From: Bdellovibrionota bacterium
Lineage (GTDB): Bacteria > Bdellovibrionota > Bdellovibrionia > Bdellovibrionales > JAEYZS01
Direction of reading: 5' to 3'
Length of the DNA: 64,000 nucleotides
Assembly: GCA_040386775.1 (NCBI GenBank)
Contig: JAZKEU010000011.1
Span: 18,556-82,555 of the forward strand
The translations under genes and the position numbers were made by a program. Below, piece by piece: positions 54,094 through 63,836 of this stretch. The notes under the pieces are model-generated. The model saw only the letters and a list, made by a program, of their open reading frames with translations. It had not been told where the DNA came from and did not search any database. Every line of letters starts with the position of its first letter. Position 1 is the first letter of the stretch.

Positions 54094-55965
54094 GTGTCTA
54101 TTATCAAAATACTAAAGAAAATCGAGCATTTCCTCACCACTTACCTAAAGTGGGCATGGGGCGCAAGAGCCTTTTGGTTAAGGGCACTCCTTTGCTGGGC
54201 GATTGGCTTAGCTTTTCTATGGACGGACTACGGTTCAAACTTTGATTATAGATTCCAAGTTCGCGGAAATGTCTCCAAGCCCAATGACATCGCGTTAATC
54301 TTGATCAACGAAATGGATTGGAAAAAATTAAGGAATGTCCAGGTCGACACTTTCGAATCTTTACGCTCCCTTTACGTGAACGAAACTCTCACCGATAATT
54401 ACTATTGGGATGAAGAACTCTGGGCTCACCTCCTAAGAAAAATTCTAGAGTACGAACCCAACAAAATTGGCGTTACATTTTTCTTTGGTAGCAACCTTGG
54501 AAACGTAAAGATCTCTAAAAAAAATTCTGAATTATTTGAAAATCCAAAAATTTATTGGCCCGCAAGAATTTCTTCTGAAGGACAAATTCAATTTCCGATT
54601 TTCACCAGACATCGTGAAACAGGTTTAATCAACCTCTATCCTGATATGGATGGTATTGTTAGAACCTTTGAAACCTCAATTGCCGAAATTCCAAGCTTTG
54701 GTTACGTACTTTCAGATCAAAAAAGAGACATCAAAACCTATTCAAAAAAATATTTTATAAATTATCAGGCAGCACCCGAGAAAACTCCATCCTACAAAGC
54801 CATTGATCTGCTGACTGGAAAAATAAAATTGGAAGATTTGAGAGGGAAAACCATAATTATTGGTACAAAAGACTCGAAAGAACATCTTTACCCAACGCCA
54901 ATGGGTTTTATGACAAAATCCGAATTGTTTGCGCAAGTTGTAGATAATTTTAACAATGAACGCTTTCCCAGAAAATTCCCAATTCAGTTCTATGCCTTTT
55001 ATCTCGCGATCATTTTAATTTTAACTTTATTGATCATCTTTGAGTATCCCCAAAACTATGCCCTGGCATTCTTGATTTCTTTGGGCGCCATCATTGCCGG
55101 ATTTTCGACATGGCTATTTGATACTTACTATGTATGGGCACCCATATTTGCAGCCTTGATTCAGATTGTTGGAACCTACATTATCTTTATTGGTTTCAAA
55201 CTTGCACAAAACGAAAGAAAAACTTGGAGACTCGAGCAGGAAAAGAGCTATCTCTTTGAGCTTGAGCAACTCAAAAACAATTTCATCAGCCTGATCAGTC
55301 ATGATTTAAAAACTCCGATTGCAAAGATCCAAGGCATTACAACAAGACTCATGCAATCCAATGGCCCTTTCAATAAAGATCTTGAGACCATTCAAAACTC
55401 AAGTCAGGATCTCTATAGATACATTCAATCGATTTTACAGATCACTCGAGTAGAATCTTCGGATTTTAAGATTAGAAAAGAGGCGGCCGATATCAACCTG
55501 ATCATCGAAAAGGCCGTAGAACAATTAAAGCCTTTAGCTTTTGAAAAGAACATCAAACTGAATGTTCAACTCGAACCTATGTTCTCTATTGAAATTGATA
55601 CAGCGCTAATTCACGAAGTGATTGCGAATTTGATAGAAAATGCTATTAAATATACTCCAAAAGACGGAACCGTAGAGATTTCTTCAGTCGAAGCCGATGA
55701 TTACGTGAGATTTTCAGTTCGTGACAACGGCGCTGGAATTCCAAAAGAAGAATTAGATTCTGTTTGGGAAAAGTTTTACCGCGGAAGAAATCATAATCTC
55801 ACGACGCAGGGAACCGGTCTTGGGCTTTACTTGGTGAAATACTTTATAGAACTTCACAGAGGAAAGGTTTTTTTGGAAAGCCAAACTTCTACAAATGAGC
55901 TTGGTCAAGGAACAGGAACAAATATTGGATTCATTCTTCCTTTTTCTGCGAATGAAAAAATTTGA
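54094..55965 (+). CDS. CHASE2 sensor histidine kinase
   Basis: Membrane kinase of 623 residues starting at GTG. The periplasmic CHASE2 domain spans about 45-295, ending in three membrane helices (300-370), typical of CHASE2 proteins. A helical linker precedes the HisKA domain with His403 (HDLKTPIAKIQGI). The N-box is NLIENAIKYTP and the G-boxes are DNGAGIP and GTGLGLYL. The ligand is unknown. Its end overlaps the leader of the next gene, an NtrC-type regulator that is its likely partner. Confidence 0.92.
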   Translation: MSIIKILKKIEHFLTTYLKWAWGARAFWLRALLCWAIGLAFLWTDYGSNFDYRFQVRGNVSKPNDIALILINEMDWKKLRNVQVDTFESLRSLYVNETLTDNYYWDEELWAHLLRKILEYEPNKIGVTFFFGSNLGNVKISKKNSELFENPKIYWPARISSEGQIQFPIFTRHRETGLINLYPDMDGIVRTFETSIAEIPSFGYVLSDQKRDIKTYSKKYFINYQAAPEKTPSYKAIDLLTGKIKLEDLRGKTIIIGTKDSKEHLYPTPMGFMTKSELFAQVVDNFNNERFPRKFPIQFYAFYLAIILILTLLIIFEYPQNYALAFLISLGAIIAGFSTWLFDTYYVWAPIFAALIQIVGTYIIFIGFKLAQNERKTWRLEQEKSYLFELEQLKNNFISLISHDLKTPIAKIQGITTRLMQSNGPFNKDLETIQNSSQDLYRYIQSILQITRVESSDFKIRKEAADINLIIEKAVEQLKPLAFEKNIKLNVQLEPMFSIEIDTALIHEVIANLIENAIKYTPKDGTVEISSVEADDYVRFSVRDNGAGIPKEELDSVWEKFYRGRNHNLTTQGTGLGLYLVKYFIELHRGKVFLESQTSTNELGQGTGTNIGFILPFSANEKI

Positions 55966-55982
55966 ATTTTACGGAGCAAATA

Positions 55983-57389
55983 ATGGAAAATTTGAAATTA
56001 AAAGTATTGATCGTAGATGACGAAGTTGAACTTCGAAAATCTGTGCGAGCTTTTCTAGAAAACATGTCGGAGTTCCAATTCGAACTCGATGAAGCCGAGA
56101 ACGGAAAGATCGCGCTTGACAAAATCTTAGCCGACACTTGGGACATTGTTCTGATGGACGTAAGAATGCCAGAGATGAATGGCATCGAAGCGCTGAAAGC
56201 CATCAAAGAACACGATCCAAGAATTTTTGTACTCCTAATGACTGCACACAGTAACTTGGCCGACGCGGTGGAAGCTATTAAGCACGGGGCTTACGATTAC
56301 GTTCCAAAGCCAGTTCATCCTGAAAAACTAAAAGAAGTTATCACCAAAGCAATTGATGCAAGAGAGATGGTATCTACACTTGCGATTTCAAATCCTATTT
56401 TTGACGATGATATCGATAGCGAATTCGTAGGTAGAAATCAAAAGATGAAAGAGATCTTTGATCTGATCTATAGACTTTGCAAAGTAGACACTACGGTTCT
56501 TGTCCGCGGCGAAAATGGAACGGGGAAAGAGCTTGTGGCTAGAGCGATTCATTACAATTCTCCTCGCAAAGAAGGTCCTTTTGTTGCAATCAACTGCGGA
56601 GCTATTCCTGAAAACTTAATGGAATCAGAATTATTCGGTCATGAAAAAGGTGCCTTCACCGGTGCAAGTGAAAGAAAAATTGGCAAATTCCAATTGGCAA
56701 ACCAAGGAACAATATTTTTGGATGAGATCGCAGAGCTGAGACCTGACATGCAAGTCAAACTCTTGAGAGTTCTTCAGGAGAGAAGTTTTGTTCCCGTCGG
56801 TAGCAACAGAGAAGTCAAAACCAACGCTAGAATCATTGCCGCTACGAATAGAAACCTAGAAAAGATGATCGAAGAAGGAACATTCAGAGAGGATTTATTC
56901 TATCGCCTGAATGTTATGCCAATCTTCTTGCCACCTCTCAGAGAACGTATTGATGACATTCCGGAGCTTGTAGAAAGTTTTATCAAAAAATTTGATAGAC
57001 AACACAAGAGAGAAATCCGAGCGATTTCTAATCAAGCTTTACAAATTCTAAGAAACTACCCATGGCCTGGAAATATCCGTGAGCTTGAAAACGTGATTGA
57101 ACATGCTTTCGTCATCGAAAATACAGAGACCATTCAGTCACCGAGTCTTCCGCAACATGTGCGAGATAGATCTCAAGCTATGGTGAAAGTGGATTTCAAT
57201 AAAGAATATTCTGCTCCAATGGATTTTGAAATTTTCAAAGAAAAAATGGAAAAAGAATTTATCGAAAGCGCCCTCAAAGCCAACCACGGTAAAATCAATC
57301 AAACCGTGGCCCACGCTAACATCCCGAAGAACACCCTTCTTCGCAAAATTAAAAAATACGGCATCAATGTAAAAGATTTCTCTGACTAA
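55983..57389 (+). CDS. NtrC-family sigma-54 response regulator
   Basis: Activator of 468 residues. The ATG at 55983 is chosen for the GGAG seven bases before it. Receiver phospho-acceptor is Asp59 (VLMDVRMPE). The AAA+ domain has GENGTGKELVARA, EKGAFTGAS (intact GAFTGA) and IFLDEIAEL. The C-terminal Fis-type helix-turn-helix includes GKINQTVAHANIPKNTLLRKI. It is coupled with the CHASE2 kinase. Targets are unknown. It overlaps the convergent glycosyltransferase gene by four bases. Confidence 0.94.
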   Translation: MENLKLKVLIVDDEVELRKSVRAFLENMSEFQFELDEAENGKIALDKILADTWDIVLMDVRMPEMNGIEALKAIKEHDPRIFVLLMTAHSNLADAVEAIKHGAYDYVPKPVHPEKLKEVITKAIDAREMVSTLAISNPIFDDDIDSEFVGRNQKMKEIFDLIYRLCKVDTTVLVRGENGTGKELVARAIHYNSPRKEGPFVAINCGAIPENLMESELFGHEKGAFTGASERKIGKFQLANQGTIFLDEIAELRPDMQVKLLRVLQERSFVPVGSNREVKTNARIIAATNRNLEKMIEEGTFREDLFYRLNVMPIFLPPLRERIDDIPELVESFIKKFDRQHKREIRAISNQALQILRNYPWPGNIRELENVIEHAFVIENTETIQSPSLPQHVRDRSQAMVKVDFNKEYSAPMDFEIFKEKMEKEFIESALKANHGKINQTVAHANIPKNTLLRKIKKYGINVKDFSD

Positions 57390-58429
57390 CCGCGGATGGG
57401 CGACAGTCTTTCCGCTGCCTCGATAACTGCCTGGCTTGAAATGGACTTCATGCACTCGTGAGTTCCGATGGGGCATTTCTGGTGACCGTGCTTTCCGCAA
57501 GGTCTGCATTTTAACTCTTTATTCTCTACCACAATTGCTTTTTCCTGCCAGGGTTCATAACCTAATGACAAAACTGTTGGACCAAACACTGCAACCGTAG
57601 GAAGTTCTGCGACACTTCCCATATGCATTGATCCACTATCATTAGAGAGCAAAAGTTTTCCGGTACTCATCAGTGTTAGCAACTCAAAAAGTGAAGTGTT
57701 CCCTGCTAGATTAATGGATCCCGGAACTTCATTTGAGATTTCTGTGCAAAGATCTCTCTCGTCCGGAGAGCCAATAAAAACAATGGGATTTTTGGCAGAC
57801 AAATTCTGAGCCGCTTTTTTAAAACCGTCCGGCGTCCATCTCTTCGTATTCCAAACCGAACCTGGAGCGATGAAGATAGCTTTATTGAGAATATTGAATT
57901 TTTTAATGGTGTTACTGTATTTAGGATGACCGAGGATTCTATTCCTTAATCCCATCTGAGCTATATCTGGAATCTTTTTGCTACTTAAGTAATTAGCAAT
58001 GGCTGCTTTTGAACCCGCATCAATGACTGCGAGTAAACTCAGCTGCCTCAATGCATCTGGAAGATCCATGTTTCTTTGGGTAAATTTTGTAAATAAAAAT
58101 GGATTCCACCAATCCTTAAAACCAATTTTCTCTTTGGCTTTAATTTGCATCGTCATAAATGCAGATCTGTAAGATTCGTGCGGACAAAGCAGCAAATCGT
58201 AGGAATTCTTTTTTAAACTTTTAAAAGTCTCAGAAAATTCTTCTTTGTTCTTTTTATTGAGCTCTATCACGATGTCAGCAAGCTTGAGTTCTCTAAAAAT
58301 CTCGCCCACACCTTTACGGCAAAGCAATGTCACTTCAGAATTTTGATAAAGTGATTTCAATCTCAATAACGTTGGTATTGAGAGCAATACATCACCTAAA
58401 AATGCAGTCTGAATAACTAAAATTTTCAT
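57386..58429 (-). CDS. Family 9 glycosyltransferase (ADP-heptose:LPS heptosyltransferase)
   Basis: Protein of 347 residues with GT-B fold. The N-terminal KILVIQTAFLGDVLLSIPTL is typical of WaaC/WaaF. The donor-binding part has FIAPGSVWNTKRWTPDGF and LLSNDSGSMHMGSVAELPTVAVFGPT. It adds heptose to the LPS inner core. Whether it is heptosyltransferase I or II cannot be fixed here, though II (WaaF) is favoured by the NTKRWT segment. It is last in the envelope gene row. Confidence 0.9.
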   Translation of the reverse strand: MKILVIQTAFLGDVLLSIPTLLRLKSLYQNSEVTLLCRKGVGEIFRELKLADIVIELNKKNKEEFSETFKSLKKNSYDLLLCPHESYRSAFMTMQIKAKEKIGFKDWWNPFLFTKFTQRNMDLPDALRQLSLLAVIDAGSKAAIANYLSSKKIPDIAQMGLRNRILGHPKYSNTIKKFNILNKAIFIAPGSVWNTKRWTPDGFKKAAQNLSAKNPIVFIGSPDERDLCTEISNEVPGSINLAGNTSLFELLTLMSTGKLLLSNDSGSMHMGSVAELPTVAVFGPTVLSLGYEPWQEKAIVVENKELKCRPCGKHGHQKCPIGTHECMKSISSQAVIEAAERLSPIRG

Positions 58430-58456
58430 TTTTTACCAAGGTACCGGGTTGCCTTT

Positions 58457-59536
58457 TTATGGAACAATTTCTTTTAGGGAGCCTATGATTGTTCCTATTT
58501 TAATTTTTGATTCTATGCGAACTACAAATTTTCTGTCGTCGTCAGTCAGCCAGAAAAATACATCTCCCATGGGCTTAAAGACGCCATCAATAGCAAGCTC
58601 AGGCTTTACAACTACAGTTTTGATTTCGCCCAGGTCTGTTTTGATCGTTTCACGTCTCAAAACATGACCTTTAATTACCATATTCTTTTTATTATCAGCC
58701 ATTCTAAACTGAATGACTTTTCCAGGAGTTAGAGTGAAAGTTCTTAAATAAAAAATAGAACTGAATATATTCTGAGCGTAAGGCTCAATAGCCCACTCTA
58801 AGTTTTTTTCCTCAACCCCATGCTTCTTTGTGATTTTCTTTTCCCAAAAGAACGCTTTCATTTTTTTCCAGTCAAAATAAGATCTCACTGTACGAAGTTG
58901 TTTTGTCTCTTTCACATCGATAGCCATGTTGTAGGGAAGTAGCGTTTCATAGTCTAAGAATGTCTCTGCTTTATCGTCTACGGCATAAACATTAGAAAAA
59001 AAGCTATTGGACTTACCAGAGACCTTAAAATGATAGCTCTTCCTACCATTTACTTCCTTGAATGGAAGAACCTCAACCGTCATATCACCAGCGACCACAT
59101 TGAAATAAGAAAGCTTAATTGTAACTTTCTCTCCCGGTCTAAATGGATCTACGACGGGACGTCTCCCGTCAAAACCTTCACTGTCTTCGATCGCTGGTAA
59201 TTTCTTTTTTAATTTTTTAGGTTTTTCAGCTTTTTCAGTTTTCTTAGACTCTTCTTTTTTGACTTCTGGTTCAACTGGCTTTGGAGTTCCCAGCTTTGCA
59301 AACATATCGTCTTTTTTGACTTCAGGCTTTTTTTCAACAATGGATTTTAAAACTGGTGCCGTTGTTGGCTCTGGGGGCTGCTCTGCTTCTTTGACTTGCA
59401 AAGTTTTATCGTAGTCCTCAATTTTTAAAAGATTGTCTGAATTATCAACTTCTAAAACTTTTGAAGCACAAGAATTCAAAAGAGTAAGAGAAACTATGGA
59501 GGCCAATGTAAATTTAGAGAAATTTAAAAAGTTCAT
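58457..59536 (-). CDS. DUF3108 lipoprotein
   Basis: Protein of 359 residues with a lipobox LLNSC (Cys23) and a Lys/Pro/Glu-rich linker (about 50-115), suited to cross the periplasm. The DUF3108 domain spans about 130-355. It begins FRPGEKVTIKLSYFNVVAGDM and includes RSYFDWKKMKAFFWEKKIT and the late PELAIDGVFKPMGDVFFWLTDD. The family is beta-rich, of unknown function, and often near envelope genes, as here between LpxL-like and heptosyltransferase genes. Confidence 0.87.
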   Translation of the reverse strand: MNFLNFSKFTLASIVSLTLLNSCASKVLEVDNSDNLLKIEDYDKTLQVKEAEQPPEPTTAPVLKSIVEKKPEVKKDDMFAKLGTPKPVEPEVKKEESKKTEKAEKPKKLKKKLPAIEDSEGFDGRRPVVDPFRPGEKVTIKLSYFNVVAGDMTVEVLPFKEVNGRKSYHFKVSGKSNSFFSNVYAVDDKAETFLDYETLLPYNMAIDVKETKQLRTVRSYFDWKKMKAFFWEKKITKKHGVEEKNLEWAIEPYAQNIFSSIFYLRTFTLTPGKVIQFRMADNKKNMVIKGHVLRRETIKTDLGEIKTVVVKPELAIDGVFKPMGDVFFWLTDDDRKFVVRIESKIKIGTIIGSLKEIVP

Positions 59537-60403
59537 CTAGTCTTTCCATCTCCTGTGAACCCACAGCCACTGCTCCGGATGCAAGCGAATGATTTTTTCG
59601 AGGGCATCGTTATACTTTTGAGTCATGACCTTTATATTCTGCTCTCTATCTACATTAACTTCAAGTTCAATTGGGTCGAGCACATCTATGGCAATCTTCC
59701 CGTCATCTCGACGAAAGTTATAGAGAGGAATCACGGGCATTTGCGTTTTCATTGCAAAAGCTGCAAGTCCGGCCGCAGTCCATGCCTTTTTACCAAAAAA
59801 ATCCACCTGAATGCCGTGAGGTCTTCCCATGTGCTGATCCATCACAAAAACCACGGCCTCGTTGTTCTTTAATGCCCTAAAGATATCAAAAGGATTTTTT
59901 CTATCAGCAATGAATTTGATTCCATTTTTGTCTCTAAGATCATTTACAAATTTGTCGATATGCACATCTTTAATGCGCTTAAGAGTAGCATTCACCTTGT
60001 AACCAAAACCCGTAAATCCCACAAGAGCAAAATCAATGGCACCCATGTGCAAAGTCATGAGGAGAGCGCCCTTACCTTTTTGCAGTTGGTTACGGATGAT
60101 GTGCTCGTTATGGATATCAAAATACTTTGAATGCATCTCTGGCTTGTAATTGTAGATAATCATGTATTCAAAAAAAGAAAGACAAAGGTGTTGAACGCTC
60201 TGTCTGCCCACAGAAATTTTCTTTTCCATTGCCCAATCCGGAAAGGCCACCGAAATGTTCTGGATCACAAGCTTTCTTCTCAGGCGAATAACATCAAACC
60301 AAATTATGCCGAGAATTTGGGCGCAAAAAAATTGCGATCTTTTTGAAAGACCAGAAAAAACTCCACTCAACGGAATCAAAATAAAATTAATGAAGTACTT
60401 CAT
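59537..60403 (-). CDS. Lipid A acyltransferase (LpxL/HtrB-like)
   Basis: Membrane-associated acyltransferase of 288 residues. The catalytic HX4D motif is His119-MGAI-Asp124. FVMDQHMGRPHGIQVDFFGKKAWT is the usual second block, and the C-terminus ends HPEQWLWVHRRWKD as in the family. It adds a secondary acyl chain to lipid A. It overlaps lpxK by 17 bases, so it belongs to the same operon. Confidence 0.92.
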   Translation of the reverse strand: MKYFINFILIPLSGVFSGLSKRSQFFCAQILGIIWFDVIRLRRKLVIQNISVAFPDWAMEKKISVGRQSVQHLCLSFFEYMIIYNYKPEMHSKYFDIHNEHIIRNQLQKGKGALLMTLHMGAIDFALVGFTGFGYKVNATLKRIKDVHIDKFVNDLRDKNGIKFIADRKNPFDIFRALKNNEAVVFVMDQHMGRPHGIQVDFFGKKAWTAAGLAAFAMKTQMPVIPLYNFRRDDGKIAIDVLDPIELEVNVDREQNIKVMTQKYNDALEKIIRLHPEQWLWVHRRWKD

Positions 60404-61373
60404 AAAAAAACTTATCCATTGAACGTTGGTTAACGAATTTTAACTTCGCCACTAAAAAGTTAAGTTGCTCTGAAAACTTTTGAAGCTTTACGGCATCTTT
60501 TTCTGTGGTGAGTAAAATTCCATTTTCAGACTCTGCTTTAATTCTTAAAATATCAGATTCCTTATAAGCATGATGATCTTTAAAGGCATAGTGTTTTTTT
60601 ATTGAGAGATTTGGATAATTCTTTTTGATCAAATCTTCAAAGGTTTTAGGTTTTCCAATTCCTGAAACCAAGGTGACATCTCTAAATTGAGTCTGAATTT
60701 TTTGATTCGACTTTAAATCGTAAAAGCTATCGATTTGAGATTCAAACTCTGCTACGGGATATTTCTTTAGAACTTCCCTGATTTTATTTAATTCTTCAGT
60801 TGAGCAAAGATTAGTTTTCGTTAGAAAAACAAAATCTGCTCGCTTTAAGTAAGAAAAAGAATTTCTTGCTCGTCCTACGGGTGGGTAATTGTAATTTTGA
60901 AATTTTTCCGTGGCATCTATCACCACCACGTCGATATCTTTCTTGAGTTTTAAGTGTTGGAAAGCATCGTCTGCAATAATAAGATCAAATATTGCTTCTT
61001 TCTCTATTTGCTCGCATCCTTCAACTCTATTCTCGCACACATACACTGGAACTTCAGGATGATTTTTAGCAAGTAGTACCGGCTCATCACCAAACACACT
61101 TGCTGCCTTTGGATCTGCTGGATTGACCTTAAAGAATCCTGAAGTTGTGCGCCCATAACCGCGACTCAATACCGCAATTTTTTTATCTTTCTTTAAATTT
61201 TCTAAAAGAAAATCTACCGTTGGAGTTTTACCGGTGCCTCCAAATGTCAGGTTCCCTACAGATAAAACTTTCGTTTTCACTTTATAAGAAGGTAAAATTT
61301 TATATTTGTAGAGTGTTTCTCTTATGTATACAAAAAATCCATACAAAAGAGATAGCGGATAAAACACCATCAT
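60387..61373 (-). CDS. lpxK: Tetraacyldisaccharide 4'-kinase LpxK
   Basis: Protein of 328 residues. It phosphorylates lipid A disaccharide at the 4' position at the inner membrane. An N-terminal membrane helix precedes the P-loop GNLTFGGTGKTP (40-51). LSRGYGR and DDAFQHLKLKKDIDVVVID are the other family blocks. It overlaps lpxB by four bases. Confidence 0.96.
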   Translation of the reverse strand: MMVFYPLSLLYGFFVYIRETLYKYKILPSYKVKTKVLSVGNLTFGGTGKTPTVDFLLENLKKDKKIAVLSRGYGRTTSGFFKVNPADPKAASVFGDEPVLLAKNHPEVPVYVCENRVEGCEQIEKEAIFDLIIADDAFQHLKLKKDIDVVVIDATEKFQNYNYPPVGRARNSFSYLKRADFVFLTKTNLCSTEELNKIREVLKKYPVAEFESQIDSFYDLKSNQKIQTQFRDVTLVSGIGKPKTFEDLIKKNYPNLSIKKHYAFKDHHAYKESDILRIKAESENGILLTTEKDAVKLQKFSEQLNFLVAKLKFVNQRSMDKFFYEVLH

Positions 61374-62551
61374 ATTTCTTTTCCTAAGAACTTCAGCACG
61401 CTCTCGGCGACTCTTTTATTGGCGCCTTTTGAACCTAATTTTGTTTTGAGTTCTTTGAGATTTGCCACTTCCGCATCATAGACAGCTGGATTTGAAAGAA
61501 CTCGGTACGCTTCCGCGGCGATATTTTGACCTGTAGCTTCTTCTTGAAAAAATTCTTTGGAAATCATTTTGTCTGGAATCAAATTCGACATGCCAAAAAA
61601 CTTAGGCCTCTTCATAATGAACTGGCCAAAGAACACCGTGAGTTTCTTCATGATGTACATAATCACCATGGGCTTTTCCATCAAACCCACCGTCAATGTT
61701 GCAGTCCCCGATGCACAGATCACATAATCGGCCATGGAAACCATTTCAAAAGGATCTCTTTGAACAAAGATCAAAGGAATACTGAGTTTAGGAATTTTTT
61801 CTTTCACTTGATCAATGGTTTTATTGGGAGCCACAAAAAGCATAACCGAAAGATTCGGAATTTTTTGTCTTAAGATCTCTGCTGCCTCTAACTGCACAGG
61901 TAAATGATGATTCAATTCAAAGTTCCGACTTCCAGGCATTAGTCCCAAAACTTTTTGATCTGCCTTGATTCCATAGCGCTGCTTTAAATCTGTTTGATAT
62001 TTTTTATCGAAGAGTTCAGGACGAATATCATCCAAAAGAGGATGGCCCACAAACTCCACATCAACACCATATTTTTTGTAGAAATCCACTTCAAATGGAA
62101 AAAGAACCAAAACTTTATCGATATATTTTTTAATAAAATGAACTCGGCCCGTTCTCCATGCCCAAATTTGCGGAGAGATGTAGTAGAATATTTTAAATCC
62201 CGCTTTTTTTAATTTCTTTGCAATACGCAAATTGAAGTCTGGATAATCTAAAAGCAAAACACAATCTGGTTTTCTCTTTTTTGCTTCATCAATCAGTTTG
62301 TGAAATACGTACCAAATTTTATCAAAAACTCCCAAAACCTCTTGGATTCCCATCACTGCAAGCTCTTCGGACTTTCCGAAACGCTCAAAACCCATCTCTT
62401 CCATTTTTTGACTGCCAATACCAAAAGCATTGACCTCATAGCCCATATCTTTCCAGGATTTTAATAATTTTTCTGCATAGTGAGTACTTGATGCCTCAGC
62501 AGCAATGATCAGGATGTTTAGCTTCTTTGACTGGTCATTTTTTTGGACCAT
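61370..62551 (-). CDS. lpxB: Lipid-A-disaccharide synthase LpxB
   Basis: GT-B glycosyltransferase of 393 residues that joins UDP-diacylglucosamine with lipid X. It has IIAAEASSTHYAEKLL, GIGSQKMEEMGFE, LLDYPDFNLRIAKKLKKAG, YISPQIWAW, VEFVGHPLLD and the ASGTATLTVGL donor-site block near the C-terminus. The start overlaps the lpxA end by one base. Confidence 0.97.
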   Translation of the reverse strand: MVQKNDQSKKLNILIIAAEASSTHYAEKLLKSWKDMGYEVNAFGIGSQKMEEMGFERFGKSEELAVMGIQEVLGVFDKIWYVFHKLIDEAKKRKPDCVLLLDYPDFNLRIAKKLKKAGFKIFYYISPQIWAWRTGRVHFIKKYIDKVLVLFPFEVDFYKKYGVDVEFVGHPLLDDIRPELFDKKYQTDLKQRYGIKADQKVLGLMPGSRNFELNHHLPVQLEAAEILRQKIPNLSVMLFVAPNKTIDQVKEKIPKLSIPLIFVQRDPFEMVSMADYVICASGTATLTVGLMEKPMVIMYIMKKLTVFFGQFIMKRPKFFGMSNLIPDKMISKEFFQEEATGQNIAAEAYRVLSNPAVYDAEVANLKELKTKLGSKGANKRVAESVLKFLGKEI

Positions 62552-63330
62552 TAGATGGCAATCCCTCTTTCTGACTTTTTGATGAAGTTTACAAAGTAAT
62601 CTATTTCAAGACACTTCTCGCATTCAGTTTCAATTCTCTTCACGCGATCCTCTACTGTTCCCTCACCTTTCGTAATGATACGAATGGCCTTGTTGATTTC
62701 TGTGATGGATTTATCTGTAATGCCTTTTCTTTCTAATCCGATTTTATTTGTCGCCCTTACGACGGCAAAATTGCCTTGAGCAATACAGTAGGGAACAATG
62801 TCTTTGTTGATAGAGCTAAAGCCTGCGATGAAAGCATGGCTTCCGATTACAGCAAATTGGCTCACTCCACTCATTCCGCCAATAGTTACGTGATCTTGAA
62901 TCGTCACGTGACCCGCAAGTTGACAGCAATTCGCAAGAACGTTGTCATTTCCAACAATGCAATCATGTCCAAAGTGTGCATAAGCCATGACAAGGTTTCT
63001 ATCTCCGAGCTTTGTTACGCCACCACCTTGAACTGTACCTAGATTTAATGTTGTGTACTCTCTGATATGATTGTTGTTTCCAATAACAAGTTTTGTTTTT
63101 TCGTTTTTATATTTTTTATCTTGAGGAACTCCACCTAGGACTGCGCCTGTGTAAATGTGGTTACCTTCGCCGATTTCTACAACACCGAATTCACAGCCGA
63201 TGACGACGTTATTTTCGAGAATTGTATTCTTACCTATTTTTACTTGTCCATTGATAATGCAATAAGGTCCCACCGTTACCGAAGGATCAATGATTGCTTC
63301 TTTTGAAATTATACTTGTTGGGTGAAACAT
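62551..63330 (-). CDS. lpxA: UDP-GlcNAc acyltransferase LpxA
   Basis: First enzyme of lipid A synthesis, 259 residues. A left-handed beta-helix of hexapeptide repeats occupies the first 190 residues. The catalytic His lies in AHFGHDCIVG. ANCCQLAGHVTI is the usual neighbouring block, and IGLERKGI starts the helical C-terminal domain. It follows fabZ after 13 bases. Acyl chain length cannot be read by eye. Confidence 0.97.
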   Translation of the reverse strand: MFHPTSIISKEAIIDPSVTVGPYCIINGQVKIGKNTILENNVVIGCEFGVVEIGEGNHIYTGAVLGGVPQDKKYKNEKTKLVIGNNNHIREYTTLNLGTVQGGGVTKLGDRNLVMAYAHFGHDCIVGNDNVLANCCQLAGHVTIQDHVTIGGMSGVSQFAVIGSHAFIAGFSSINKDIVPYCIAQGNFAVVRATNKIGLERKGITDKSITEINKAIRIITKGEGTVEDRVKRIETECEKCLEIDYFVNFIKKSERGIAI

Positions 63331-63343
63331 AGCTCTTGGTCCT

Positions 63344-63817
63344 TTACGGCATCATCTGCGCAAAAATTTCTGCTTCAGCCTTGAGCTCCCCATCACAATA
63401 AACCTTGCAGTCGAACGTGTAAAATACGCTCTTTACTTTTATACATTTACATTTCAATTCCAGAACATCACCAGGAACAATCGGTTTTCGAAATCTCGCC
63501 CCATCGATTCCTAGAATGAAGAACTTCCACTTTTCTGCAGTGCCACTAGGATGAGGTCTATAAGCCATCATCCCGCAAGCCTGAGCCATGGATTCGATAA
63601 CAAGCACACCTGGCATAATCGGCATCTCAGGAAAATGTCCTTGAAAATATGGTTCATTGAACGTTACGTTCTTTTGCGCCACGATTTCATCGCCAAGTCC
63701 CCTAGCATCGCCTCTTTTTAAATCCAATACTTTATCCACCAACAGAAATGGAAATCTGTGGGGTAAAGTATTGAATACATCTTTATAGCTGAGCTGTTTT
63801 TTATTGATATCAAACAT
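63344..63817 (-). CDS. fabZ: 3-hydroxyacyl-ACP dehydratase FabZ
   Basis: Protein of 157 residues with hot-dog fold. Catalytic His61 and Glu75 lie in FQGHFPEMPIMPGVLVIESMAQ-like sequence, and LPHRFPFLLVDKV opens the domain. It links fatty acid elongation with lipid A supply. It stands between ompH and lpxA. lpxD, often located between ompH and fabZ, is not here. Confidence 0.97.
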   Translation of the reverse strand: MFDINKKQLSYKDVFNTLPHRFPFLLVDKVLDLKRGDARGLGDEIVAQKNVTFNEPYFQGHFPEMPIMPGVLVIESMAQACGMMAYRPHPSGTAEKWKFFILGIDGARFRKPIVPGDVLELKCKCIKVKSVFYTFDCKVYCDGELKAEAEIFAQMMP

Positions 63818-63836
63818 CCTTAGTCGTCCTTAGAAA